Assembly: GCA_964017235.1 (NCBI GenBank)
Contig: OZ024939.1
Span: forward strand, 44,618,241-44,682,240
From: Sabellastarte sp. h YS-2021
Taxonomy: Eukaryota; Annelida; Polychaeta; Sabellida; Sabellidae
Direction of reading: 5' to 3'
Length of the DNA stretch: 64,000 bases
The notes beneath the pieces are model-generated. The model ran no database searches. It worked only from the letters and a program-made list of their open reading frames with translations, and had not been told where the DNA came from. Made by a program: the position numbers and the translations under genes. This document shows, one piece after another, positions 15,393-27,000 of the stretch (position 1 is the stretch's first letter; each line of letters begins with the position of its first letter).

Positions 15393-16983
15393 ATTTGTAT
15401 CCACCGAATGCTTCTGGTGGATACTTTGGTTTAGCATTCACTACGCCGCCGCGCATAGAGAGATTTTCGGCGTTAACACTCTAAGAGGAAAACGACAGCA
15501 GCTAGGTTCACCAAATTTGCAGGATATCTTCATTGGGGGGTAAGCTTCTCTGGGAAGGAAATTAGCCTCATTCTGAAAAACAAGATGGCTGCTGTGGACA
15601 TATCTTTGAAAATTATCTATATTTTTCTGCTGGCTGTTCCTCATAGGTAGAAGGTTGAATGTCTTCATAGGTGATCTGTATAACACATATATATGTCCTC
15701 TACAACCTTGCAGACATTTGACCTTGAAGCTCTTAATTCACGGTCATCCACGTAACCCACATACTTTAAAAGTGCTTGTATCTCCCTTATTATTGGGCCT
15801 AGAGGTTTGCAATGTGAAACCAACCTATAGGAAATCATGTGCTGCAAATCTTTTGATGTGGTCAGATTTGACCTTGGACCCCTCCTTCAAGGTCAAATGG
15901 GGATAACCAAAGTTAAAAGTGCTTATAACTCGCTTATTATTGGTCCTAGAGGATTGGGATGGTAAACCAACCTATAGGAAATCATGAGCTGGGAATCTTT
16001 TGGTGTGCTTCTGGTGTGGTCAGATTTGACCTCGGACCCCTCCTTCAAGGTCAAACTAGGATAGCCAAACTTAAAAGTGCTTGTAACTTGCTTATTATTG
16101 GTCGTACAGGTTTGGGATGGTAAACCAACGTATAGGAAATAATGGGCTGGGAATCTTCCGGTGTGGTCAGATTTGACCTTGGACCCCTCCCTCAAGGTCA
16201 AACAAGGATAGTCAAACTAAAAATTGCTTATAATTTGCTTATTATTGGTCCTAGAGGTTTGGGATTGTAAAACCAACTTATAGGAAATCATGGGCTAGGA
16301 ATCTTTTGATCAGGTTTGACCTTGGACCCCTCCTTCAAGGTCAAACGAGGATAGTCAAACTTAAAAGTGCTTATAACTCGCTTATTATTAGTCCTAGAGG
16401 TTTGGGATGGTAAACCCACCTATAGGAAATCATGGGCTGGGAATACTTTAGTGTGATTGGATTTGACCTTGGGTGCCTCCTTCAAGGTCAAATGAGGATA
16501 TCCAAATGTAAAAGTGCCTATAACTCGCTTATTATTGGTCGTACTGGTTTGGGATTGTAAACCAACTGATAAGGAAATCGTGGGCTAGGTATCTTCTGGT
16601 GTGGTTTGATTTGACCTTGGGCCCCTCCTTCAAGGTGAAACAAGGATACCCAAACTTAGAAGTGCTTGTAGCTCACTTATTATTGGTCCTAGAGGTTTGT
16701 AATGTAAAACCAACATATAGGAAATCATGGGCTAGGAATCTTTTGATGTGGTCAGATTAGACCTTGGGCCCCTCCTTCAAGTTCAAACGACAATAGCCAA
16801 ACTTAAAAGTGCTGATAACTTGCTTATTATTGGTCCTAGAGGTTTGCAATATGAAACCAACTTATAGGAAGTCATGGGCTGGGAATCTTTTGATGTTTTC
16901 AAATTTGACCTTGGGCCCCTCCTTCAAGGTCAAACAATGGTTCACTGGCTTTGATGAGTTGTCTTTTCGGTGGATACAAATTT
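15393..16983 (+). mobile_element. GTATCCACC element with tandem-repeat core (Helentron/pearl-like)
   Basis: It starts with a perfect 9-bp hairpin (GTATCCACC, 10-base loop, GGTGGATAC at 15,397-15,424) and carries TTCGGTGGATAC near its 3' end, giving a 12-bp inverted pair with GTATCCACCGAA. The middle (about 15,768-16,945) is eight tandem units of about 147 bp. Palindromic ends with a tandem core and no ORF are the plan of pearl-type elements, considered non-autonomous Helentron relatives. The element at 24.7 and 55 kb has the same plan with different sequence. Family assignment is inference; the structure is seen. Confidence 0.7.
15768..16945 (+). repeat. Eight tandem units of approximately 147 bp
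   Basis: Each unit runs from AAAAGTGCTTATAACTCGC through TTATTATTGGTCCTAGAGG, TAGGAAATCATGGGCTGG and TTTGACCTTGG to TTCAAGGTCAAA. Units are 80-95 percent alike by eye. TTTGACCTTGG and TCAAGGTCA face each other within about 20 bp in nearly every unit. Confidence 0.9.
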
Positions 16984-17579
16984 GCATCGGTTCTCCGATG
17001 CGTAGGTCTAGTTATATCTGGAATAAGACTTAACCAAATAAATCTGAATTTTATTGAATTTTTGTTTTTAGGGCACAGTTCAGATTTTTTTTTAAATTAT
17101 GCATAGCACCAGAAAAATGTATACACAAAGTTAAATGTTTTAAATATTTTTGTCTATTTCATTGTTTCTGTTTTAAAATATCGTAACTTAAGACTCAAAG
17201 GCCATAAGCCTGAATGTATTTTATTACTATTTTGAATTACATTTTTAATTAGCACAGCTTTGGTATATAAATGTGAGTAAAGTTTAACATGTGATCCTAG
17301 ATGCTCTTTTTGGTTTTTACAGATGGTTGTGTTGATCTGTTTATTTTAGCATTACATGTCAAATAGGAAAGAGTGATTTTAAATGCTGTTTGATCTGGGA
17401 ACTTTGTGCTTCAAAAGATTGATGATAAAAAATATAGGGTCTCTACAGCATTTTATGTAAAACCAAGGACCAGTTCACATGCATTTAAACAGTCATTAGG
17501 TTTATTGGAACAGAGAAATATATAAGGAATTTGAACTGTTGCTACTGGGTTGTGTGTAAATTCATAGAAAACAAGACCA
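16984..17579. other. Non-coding, nothing recognised
   Basis: A+T-rich sequence with no supported feature. Confidence 0.5.
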
Positions 17580-18350
17580 CTGGCACAGTGTTTATGTCCT
17601 GTCGAGTATCAAACTAATGTGGAAGTCGTGTGACCCTGACACAGGGCTTTGAAGCCCAAGGACCAGTAGTAAGGGAGATAAAAGGCTGTTTTATATGATG
17701 ACCCAACTCAACCATGAAACAGGGTTCAAAATTTGAATTTGACAGTCCTAGAACTAATGCTAAGGGAAATTTAAGGTCTTTTCAATGACCCCACTTGACC
17801 TTGAAGCAAGGATCAAACCTCAAATTCAACACTTTCAAAATATTCACAGGCCACTATTTTCCTATAAGTATTTTTCACATTTTAAAGCTCTAGAACCAAT
17901 AATAAGGGAGATATAAGACAGTTTTAGTATGATGGCCCCTCTCGACCTTGAAATAGGGGTCAAAAGTCAAATTTGACACTTGTAGAAGATTTAACCTTAA
18001 AAAATGTGATATGGCAGCCATTCTGTTTTCAAAATGAGGTCAAAATTATTCTCACGTGAGCTTTCCTAACCAAAGAAAAGATAAGGAAAGAAAAATGTAC
18101 AAATTTGATGAAGCTAGTTTCAATATTTTAAGTTGTAGAACTTGTTAATGATTTTGAACAATCAGCTCAGGTGGCCATTTTTCTTTTTTAAAATTATGCC
18201 CAAATATTTTACAGAATGTTTTCACAGCAATGAACATTGTCTTGAATTGGGTAATCATACTTAAAAGACCTTATATCTCCTTCAGAAATTGCTTAGACAT
18301 GTAGGCTTTTTATTTTGAGCTTTCATGGAGTTTTCCTGAGAGTGTTGATT
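17580..18350. repeat. Interspersed tandem-repeat element, family D
   Basis: Degenerate units share AATAATAAGGGAGATATAAG, GACCTTGAAGCAAGG-like and ATGGCAGCCATTCTGTTTTC motifs with the block at 21.3-22.2 kb. Its termini were not defined. It looks like another non-autonomous element with a repeated core. Confidence 0.6.
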
Positions 18351-18359
18351 AAGGCCATT

Positions 18360-20799
18360 GGTGCAGTGCTCGGGGACCAGCAGTCCAGTACTCCCATATG
18401 AATAGGGAAGTGAATGGCTCCAAGCAGGAAAAACTTTATTATTCCAGTTGAAAATCAGCAAAGTAGTATTGATTAAATGTCAACGGGAACTGTTAAAATC
18501 ATCACAGTATTTTTATGATAAAAAATGAACTTGAAAGCTGATTTGTTGAAAAAAACCAGGGCCATTCAGTCACGTTCTATGGAGACTTATTTGTCATGTA
18601 TTTTATGTGCTAAGCTCCTTCAAAATATTGAGTGTTACACACTATAGCAAACTGCAGAGAGTTTACAAAACTATTGTTTGTAAGGTGTCTTTACTCTGGA
18701 CATGAAGTTACCTCAGTGAATGCTAAGTGAACTAGTCCATATACTCAGTATTTAGTGGACTTTGTGGAGTTGAGCTAGTTTTCCTGCCATTGTGTTATTG
18801 TATAGAAGGCTGCAAGCCTAACAAATTTTGGCAGCTTAATGAGTCACTCACACACTCCAGCTGTCAAAAACCTGTCCTGAAATACTCAGTATTTATATGA
18901 ATAAGTAAAGTTTGAAAGACTACGTAGTCTAAGTTTAATTGCAAGCAGATGATTTATTGCAAAATAACCGGCCCAAAAATTGTTAATAAGGAAGCTTATA
19001 GATTCATCATATTGGTCTTTGTTTTCATGTTGTCAAATAAGTATGTGTCTGATTCAATAAGGGACAATTAAATGCAAGTAGTTTGATTGGGGAAAAAGTG
19101 GAAATGCTATCAAATTAGATTGGGTAAGCATTAGACTTTGTGTTCTTGTATATTTAGTTTTCATCATCACATATTCTTATCACAAGAACAAGTGAAAGAG
19201 GAAGACCAAAGAATTTTTTCATGTATGTGTTTTACCCTTAATAGTCATTCCTCTTTACTATGTATAGCTGTTGATTAGTTTATACTAAAAAAATGTACAT
19301 GCTTTTCCATTTATGGTGTTATTTCCTCTAAATTTACCTTTTTGATGAATATTTATCGAGAGATATTTCTGCAGTTTCAACGAAATTTTACGCAACATAG
19401 TTACACCATTTAAAAAAATTCTGCAAAAAACAGATATTGCCTATACACAGTGGCATTTTAGTACAAATACTAAAAACAACTCACTTGAACCCCTGACATG
19501 AGTGCTGTTGGATTCCAAGTCATGTACACTGCCAGTCTTCAGCCAACAAATACACTAGGCATGGTTTGAATAACTTCGAAGGCATTTGTGTGATAGATCA
19601 GAAGTAGTATGTGACATGACACTTCCACCAGCATTGTATCCACAGACCATGCTGGTAACTGTGAGAGTGTCTAGTGTAAGTGGAAGTCTGATTAATATCT
19701 AAGTTAGAATATACTGGACATGAGATAACATTCACCTGTTATGGTCTATCCTGTGAAAAAGTGAGAAGCCTAATTGTTGGTTGACATTTGCCAAACTGTT
19801 GTTTGCCAGCTTTCTATTTTAAGTGTACAGAGGACAGGGTAGTTTTTTTAGTGATGTGCGTATTTTTACTATTGTTACTTGTAAATGAATTGATACTGTT
19901 ATCTATTAAGGGGATCTGAGCATATGATGTGCTGCAGTATTTTTTTAGTCTGGGACGTGACTGTTGTCAGCTTCCCCCTTTTGAGCCTGACGGGTGTGCA
20001 CACTTTCTTCTTATCAGAACACTGATTGATCCACTCCCTAGGTCAATAACTATTATGCAATGATATGAGTGTGTACCTTATTTAGAACACAGTGCTTAAT
20101 TCACTTCTCCTTGAGCTTGTACACCTAGAGATATTGAGATATGTATTGGACACATCCTCTGAATGCTAGGATATGTGTAAGACCTGTGTAAAGCCTATCT
20201 ATGGAGGGGCTGAGGGGGGGAGATGGGGAAGGTAAGTTAAAGATAATGTGTGGATAATGTGTGGACATAATGTCACATTAACATTTACTTATTAACTATA
20301 TCATGGATAAATTCATATTCCGGCTTGAAATATTGAGTTCCTGTATGTTTTGTCTGTGAGAACATAGCAATGGACACATGGACATATGTTGAGGTAGCTG
20401 TTTTTTGATCAGATATTTCCCTCACATCAAGTCTCTTTACATGAAAGTTATATGAAGGTTGTATTGTATAATGGATTTGTGCAAAGTTGGCAAGTTTCAG
20501 TGTGAGCGTATTCGGCTATATATGTTATTTCTTGTGGTGCACGAGAAATTGTAGTTGAATACCTCAGATTTAATCCTTGGAACATGAAATGTATCCATAC
20601 CGAGTAAGCTCCACCACTGGTGGGTGCACTTGGAATTTCAAGATGGCAGCACAAACAAAGCAGGGTCCAACACCAGTAAATAATGGGTATATGGTCACGT
20701 TTAAGCATTCTTAGTAGCACAATAAAGGACAGTACACCCATAATGCCCCAGTAAGTGTATGTCCATCTACTGTACTAAATAACCTCCCTCTCGTTTCAG
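18360..20799. other. TRAK upstream sequence; a first exon is expected here or further left
   Basis: The exon at 20,800 begins at an acceptor and its frame has no methionine, so at least one upstream exon that ends in phase 2 and carries the start codon must exist. I could not identify it. No repeat family was recognised in this stretch. Confidence 0.4.
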
Positions 20800-21095
20800 T
20801 GTGATAAGTGCCTCCCAGTATGACAGTCCACTCGACTTGAGTTGGGAGAAAGACGTGAAAAAACCTCCCCTTCCCACCCAAGTCAAGCAGCTGCCAGTCA
20901 CACAGGAAGCCCCGCCCAAACAAGCCCTCCCCCCTGACAAACCAGCCCATCAGCTGGATGAGAAGCAGTCAGCCTCCAAACTGGATGCCAGTGCTCAGCT
21001 CTCTAATCTGCCTGTTGAAATTGTGTATGAAGCCCAGACAGACAGCAGCCAGCATGAAGTGAAGCCTGGGAGGGGAGAGGTGGCCACCCTCACTG
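20800..21095 (+). CDS. TRAK1: TRAK exon, N-terminal Pro/Gln/Lys-rich region
   Basis: The acceptor is preceded by a pyrimidine run (CCTCCCTCTCGTTTCAG) and the donor is G/GTCAGT. It encodes about 98 residues of low-complexity, probably disordered sequence without a methionine (SQYDSPLDLSWEKD, PPKQALPPDKPAHQ). Vertebrate TRAKs have no counterpart that I recognise. It splices in phase 1 to 23,285. Confidence 0.85.
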
Positions 21096-24000
21096 GTCAG
21101 TATGCACACTACTTGTCTGTTATTTGGAGACGGTCCGGTGACTCTTCAGAGTTTGTGGGCCATCGGTGTATCAGGTTTTTGAAGCAAGGAATAAGGATGT
21201 ACAAATATATGAAAAACAAGGCCACTGCTGCAGCAGTTATCCCCCACCTTAGAATGAGTAATAATGGAGAACTAAAGGAAATATAAGGCCTTTGTAGTAA
21301 GATAACCCCACTTTACATTGAAAAATGGGTCAAAGGTAGAAGTCAGCAATCAGAAAAATCTCAGGCCATGACTTCCTTTAAGTTGTTTTTACATTTGGAA
21401 CCCCTAGTAGCAATGATAAGGGAGATATAAGGCCTTTTTAATAGGATTATCCCATTTAACATTAAACATGTGATATGATGGCCATTTTGTTTTCGAAACT
21501 AGGCCAAATTACTGTTAGGCTAACTTTCCTAGCCATATATCTTTTGTGCAAATTTGATAAACCTAGATGCAATGTTTCAAGTTTTAGAGTATCTTAATGA
21601 TTTTGAAATAATTGGCTAATCGTGGCCATTTTGTTTTTCAAAATAAGGCCAAAATTTTTCACATGCAAAACATTTGCAGGCCAGGACTTCTTATGGTCCA
21701 TCTTTTCATTCTGAAGCCATAGCACCAATAATAAGGGAGAAATAAGGATGTTTTAGTGTGATGACCCCATTTAACTTTGAAGCAGGGGTCAAAGGTCAAA
21801 TTCAACACCTGGAAAAGATTCCCAGGCCATAACTTCCTACAAGTTGTTTTCACATTCCGAACCTCTAGGAGCAATATAAGGCATTTTAATAGGATAACTG
21901 ACCCCGTGTGACATTAACCATGTGATATGGCGGCCATTTTGTTTTTAGGACTAGGCCAAAATTACTATCAGGCTAGCTTTCCTAGCCATATATCTTTTGT
22001 GCAAATTTGATGAAGCTAGCTGGAATATTTCAAAATTTAGAGCACCTTTATGATTTTCAACAATTGCATATGGCGGCCATTTTGTTTTTCAAAGTGAGGC
22101 CAAAATTTTGCCCAGACAGGTTTTCATAGCCATAAACATTCCCTGCAAATTTGGTGAAGATCAGGCCTGGGCAAAATGTATTCATATTCATAAGTATTAG
22201 AATACATTTTTAAAAGTATTTGTATTTATATTCGAATACATTTCAAAAGTATTCGTATGCATGAATACTTTTATGAATACATTTTTGATTTTTTTCACCC
22301 TGTACTGACAAGATTTAGATATAAATATGAAATTCGACTGTCTATCATGATGTGCCCAGGAAAACTAACAAGACATATTTAATAAATACTTTTAGTCAGT
22401 AAATGTTATATAACATAATAATGACAGTGTCATGTTGGAACAAAATAGTTAGGATTATAACTCGGAAACAGTGCGAGCTAGAGCGTTATATTATATTATA
22501 TTATATATATACACATTCATCTACGAAACCTTGTATTTTGGGATAAATTGAAAAACATATTTAACACAAGAAGATGGTCATTTCTACAAAATCATTAATA
22601 CTCATTGGGACACTTTGTTTTTGCTATACAAAAACAATTTCTTTTTCTCTTTTCTCTTGCAAAGCAATGCTCTAGTGACTATGGCCTGCTGAACCCCTAA
22701 CTATTTTCCCTTTACCATGAACACTGTATCACCCACTGTGTTTGCACTTGAGTTCCTGTCTACTTAAGAATATCAGTGTCTATAAGAATAACAATTTTTA
22801 CAATTTGACTCTTGAATAGAATGAGCGTTATATTATGTTATATTATATATATACACATTCATCTACGAAACCTTGTATTTTGGGATAAATTGAAAAACAT
22901 ATTTAACACAAGAAGATGGTCATTTCTACAAAATCATTAATACTCATTGGGACACTTTGTTTTTGCTATACAAAAACAATTTCTTTTTCTCTTTTCTCTT
23001 GCAAAGCAATGCTCTAGTGACTATGGCCTGCTGAACCCCTAACTATTTTCCCTTTACCATGAACACTGTATCACCCACTGTGTTTGCACTTGAGTTCCTG
23101 TCTACTTAAGAATATCAGTGTCTATAAGAATAACAATTTTTACAATTTGACTCTTGAATAGAATGAGATTTGTTTGGTAAGTTCATGTATTAAATTCAAG
23201 GCCATCATGTTTGTTGAGGCTGTGGCTGAAGTACACCATCATTCTCCTCACACTGTACATTTGCTCACCCTCCTTGTGTTGTAGATATCCACTCTCAGGA
23301 CAATGTGGCAGAGGTTGACCTTATCAGTCTTGTAGAAGAACAGGTGAGTACACCATGCCATCAGAATCAGCTGACAATGCTAAGCGATTTCATGACACTG
23401 TGATACATTGTATTTGCTATATCGTCATCTGTGTGGATACACAAGATATGTCCTTTTAGTCTTAACATTATTTGTGGGATTGTATCTTACTGGACCATAT
23501 CCACATTTGCTGTACTGGCCTTGAATTTAGATAGGGAGTCGAATGAGTAGTCAATGCTCACTAAACAAGGCAAGTTCATGAAAACTGGTTCTTAATTCAA
23601 AGGGTTGAAGCCTAAAAAAACCCATTGAAGTGATCACGTTTTTGCATAATATAACCTTGATCACCCACTTATTTACATTAAATCACATGATGCACCACTT
23701 TTGACATGAGGGTCACAATTTTTGGTGATATCAGTTGATTGCAACGATTCAGGCCTTTTATTTTTTGATTGGGCCATTGGGAAAAGCAATTCTTTCCAGT
23801 TGTTTTCGAAGTTTGCCATCTTTAAAGTCTGTTTTTCCAACTTGAAATTCCGTTTCCAGACTCTATCTCAAAGAAACAGGGTGGTAGGGCACCACCTAGG
23901 CTAGGTTGCTTGGGATATTGCTCTCACTTCATAAGACAAATTGGCTGCCATGGCTGCCATCTTCAAATTCCGTTTCTGGACTCTATCTCAAAGAAATTTC

Positions 24001-27000
24001 AGCCGATCGATTTGAAACTTAAACACCTAGGCTATGTTGCTTTTGAAGTTGGTGCGATTTGGAAAAACAAGATGGCTGCCATCTTGAACTTCTGTTTGCA
24101 GACTATAACTTGAAGATGCTTCTGCTAATCGACAAGTAGAAAGACAGAACCGAGCACTATTTTGATATGTTCAGGACCAGTATAAAAGCTATAGTGGCAT
24201 ACATCCATTCTGTAGACATGGCAAGTACTGGTATGTGTTACCATCCCTGATACTGATTGCACAACCCGCCTTTTGGGGTCTACAACCCCAGGTTCTTGTA
24301 TGTATACTTATTTTGTTTACCGGAGCCACCATATGGGATGTTCTGTCCTATCAAGACACTACTGAATTTAGTTAGGGCCCAATGTGGGGCCAAAATTTCA
24401 TCCACATGCAAATGACCCCAGTAATTTGTACTCGTCATACGCCAAAGTTTAGACGTGAATAGTCACTATATTTCTGTGCTTTGTACATTGTATAAAAGTT
24501 TGTGGCTGGTAGTGATATGGTCAGGCTTTGAAATGTTTTACCATTAATGGTCTGTTTGAGTATGATCACATTAAGTCTCAGAAATACTGATAACATGACT
24601 CGCCCTTGAGGCACACTATAGTCATTCAAAAGAGTTTCAAAAGAGTCTTATTTTTTAATAAGTTTTATTATGTCCACCCCACTGGGGGGTGGACATATTA
24701 TTTTTGCTTTTTCCACCGTCCGGCGTCCCACTTGGTTTCCAGACATTTTAGGCAACAGTTCTTATCCTATCTTTACCAAATTTGGCATGCAGGTTTATTG
24801 GGTTAATAGCTTGTATGGGATTGCTTTTGGTGATGATAGCTCTATAGCTAACTCAGTAATAGCTACTTTGCTACTTTTGAGTAGCTCTTTGGTTTCCAGA
24901 CATTTTAAGGAATGCTATTAAGCCTAGCTTTCTGAAATTTGGTATGGAGGTTCATTGGGTTAATAGCTTGTATGGGATTGCTTTTGGGGGGAATTGCTTC
25001 ATAGATGAGTGAGTAATTAATTAAATAAATGAGTAATTAGCTATTTTGAATAAAAAGGCAAATGTGCTCATATCTCCTAAACCGTGCGAGATAGAGCGAT
25101 TTCGTCGAAATTTTCGACCCACAGGGTATCTAAGAAATGTACTCTTTGCAATTTTCAAAAAATTTTCCTCTCCCCAAAAATGGCGGCCATTTTGAATTTT
25201 CGAATTTTTGCCAAAAATGGCAAAACACAAATTTGCTTCTATCTCCTTAACCGTGCGAGATAGAGCGATTTCGTCGAAATTTTCGACCCACAGGGTATCT
25301 AAGGAATGTCCTCTTTGCAATTTTCAAGAAATTTTCCCCTCCCCAAAAATGGCGGCCATTTTGATTTTTCAAATTTTTGCCAAAAATAGAAAAACAGGAA
25401 GTTGCTTCTATCTTCTTAACCGTGCAAGATAGAGTGATTTCGTCAAAATTTTCGACCCAAACAATGTAAAAAGGCATGAAGCTGAAATAATTTACATCTA
25501 CACTAATAAATATTTAAGCATCATTGATATATTTTACAAATGAAACAGGGTCTTGTAAGACTAATGTACAATTTTGGCAAAAGGTTCATGGGGTGGACAT
25601 TACACATGATAATGTGTTCTTCTATGCTATCCTGTTTCTATCCGCATCTACTATCAACAAGGCATCCTATTTCTAGTTAACGAGTTATAATACTGAGACA
25701 CATTGAGCAAAATGTAACAAAGTTTGACAACACTTGGCAGTGCGGGCCAACAGATGTTTAGAGGTAACCAAGAGTCAATTGTCCCCATGTAATACTTGCA
25801 CTTCCTTATGAATTCAGCCATTTTTGTCATCTTCATTGCATTGATATCCAAGACATTGACCCATTTCAAATCAGTGACTCTTGTTTTATATGATTCTGTT
25901 TGTCTTAAACCAGAGAGCTGACACTCTCACTGATTTCACTGTACTTTTGTATATCTCTCCATTTCTTGGTATTTAGATCCCCAAGTATGTGCTGAGAGCT
26001 GACACACTGATTTCACTGTACTTTGATATATCTCTCCATTTCTTGTTATTTAGATTCCCAAGTATGTGCTGACAGCTGACACACTGATTTCACTGTACTT
26101 TTGTATATCTGTGTATTTCTTGTTATTTAGATCCCCAAGTATGTGCTGAGAGCTGACACGCTCACTAATTTTGGAGGCTACGACAATCAAGACTTTGCGC
26201 GTAACCCAGCTCTACCACCCGAAGCTGACCTTGACCTCACTTCTGAACTGGTGGAGGAGACGCTCAAGTACTTCAGTGAGTTTTCTTAAAGAATATATTA
26301 CTTTAGGCAGTGACTTCAGCAAGTTTGTTGGTTATTATAAGGGCTGCAAACGGTTACTCAACCACGATAGGCGAGTCGATCTTTGCTAGGACTCGAGACT
26401 ATTTTAAGTACTCGGTTATTTGCGATATATTGTATTATCACCCACGTAGTGAACGATTGTGTAAAATATACTATAATTCAGCATTTCCGTCACATAATGT
26501 CAATTAAAGTTGTGGTTTTCGCTTAAAAATGTATAATTTACTTCATATTCTATAATATCTGGTTAAATAGAAGGCTTTTTCTTCAAAAGTTTCGTTTCCG
26601 GAATTGAATATTTGTTTACAGAAGACTTCTATTGGTAGGTACTAAATCTCGCGGTTACTCAAATTAAGGCCGGTTGTCAGAGTGGGAGTACTCGGGGCTG
26701 TTTTTTTTTCACACCTGTCCCAGCCCTATTTATTCTAAAGGTAAATGCATTTGTTTCAATGAGCCGAGTACTTCAACATAAATACCAGTACTCTGATGTG
26801 AGTCTGATGTGCATTAAAAATACATGTATCTTTGACCAGGTACTTCAGAGAGTATTCACGATAAATTGCTTTAGCGTGAACTAGTGCTTGAGAAAATCAG
26901 CAGTGTTCTATAAATGAATCTTTGCTGAATACCAGCCGTACTTGCTACAAACCCATGTTAGTCCGAGCAAGTCCCTTCAGTGAGTCAACAGTGTAAGTTA

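Noticed and set aside
20711-20950. Minus-strand open frames opposite the first TRAK exon
   Set aside because: They overlap the supported exon in antisense and carry no domain or splice support.
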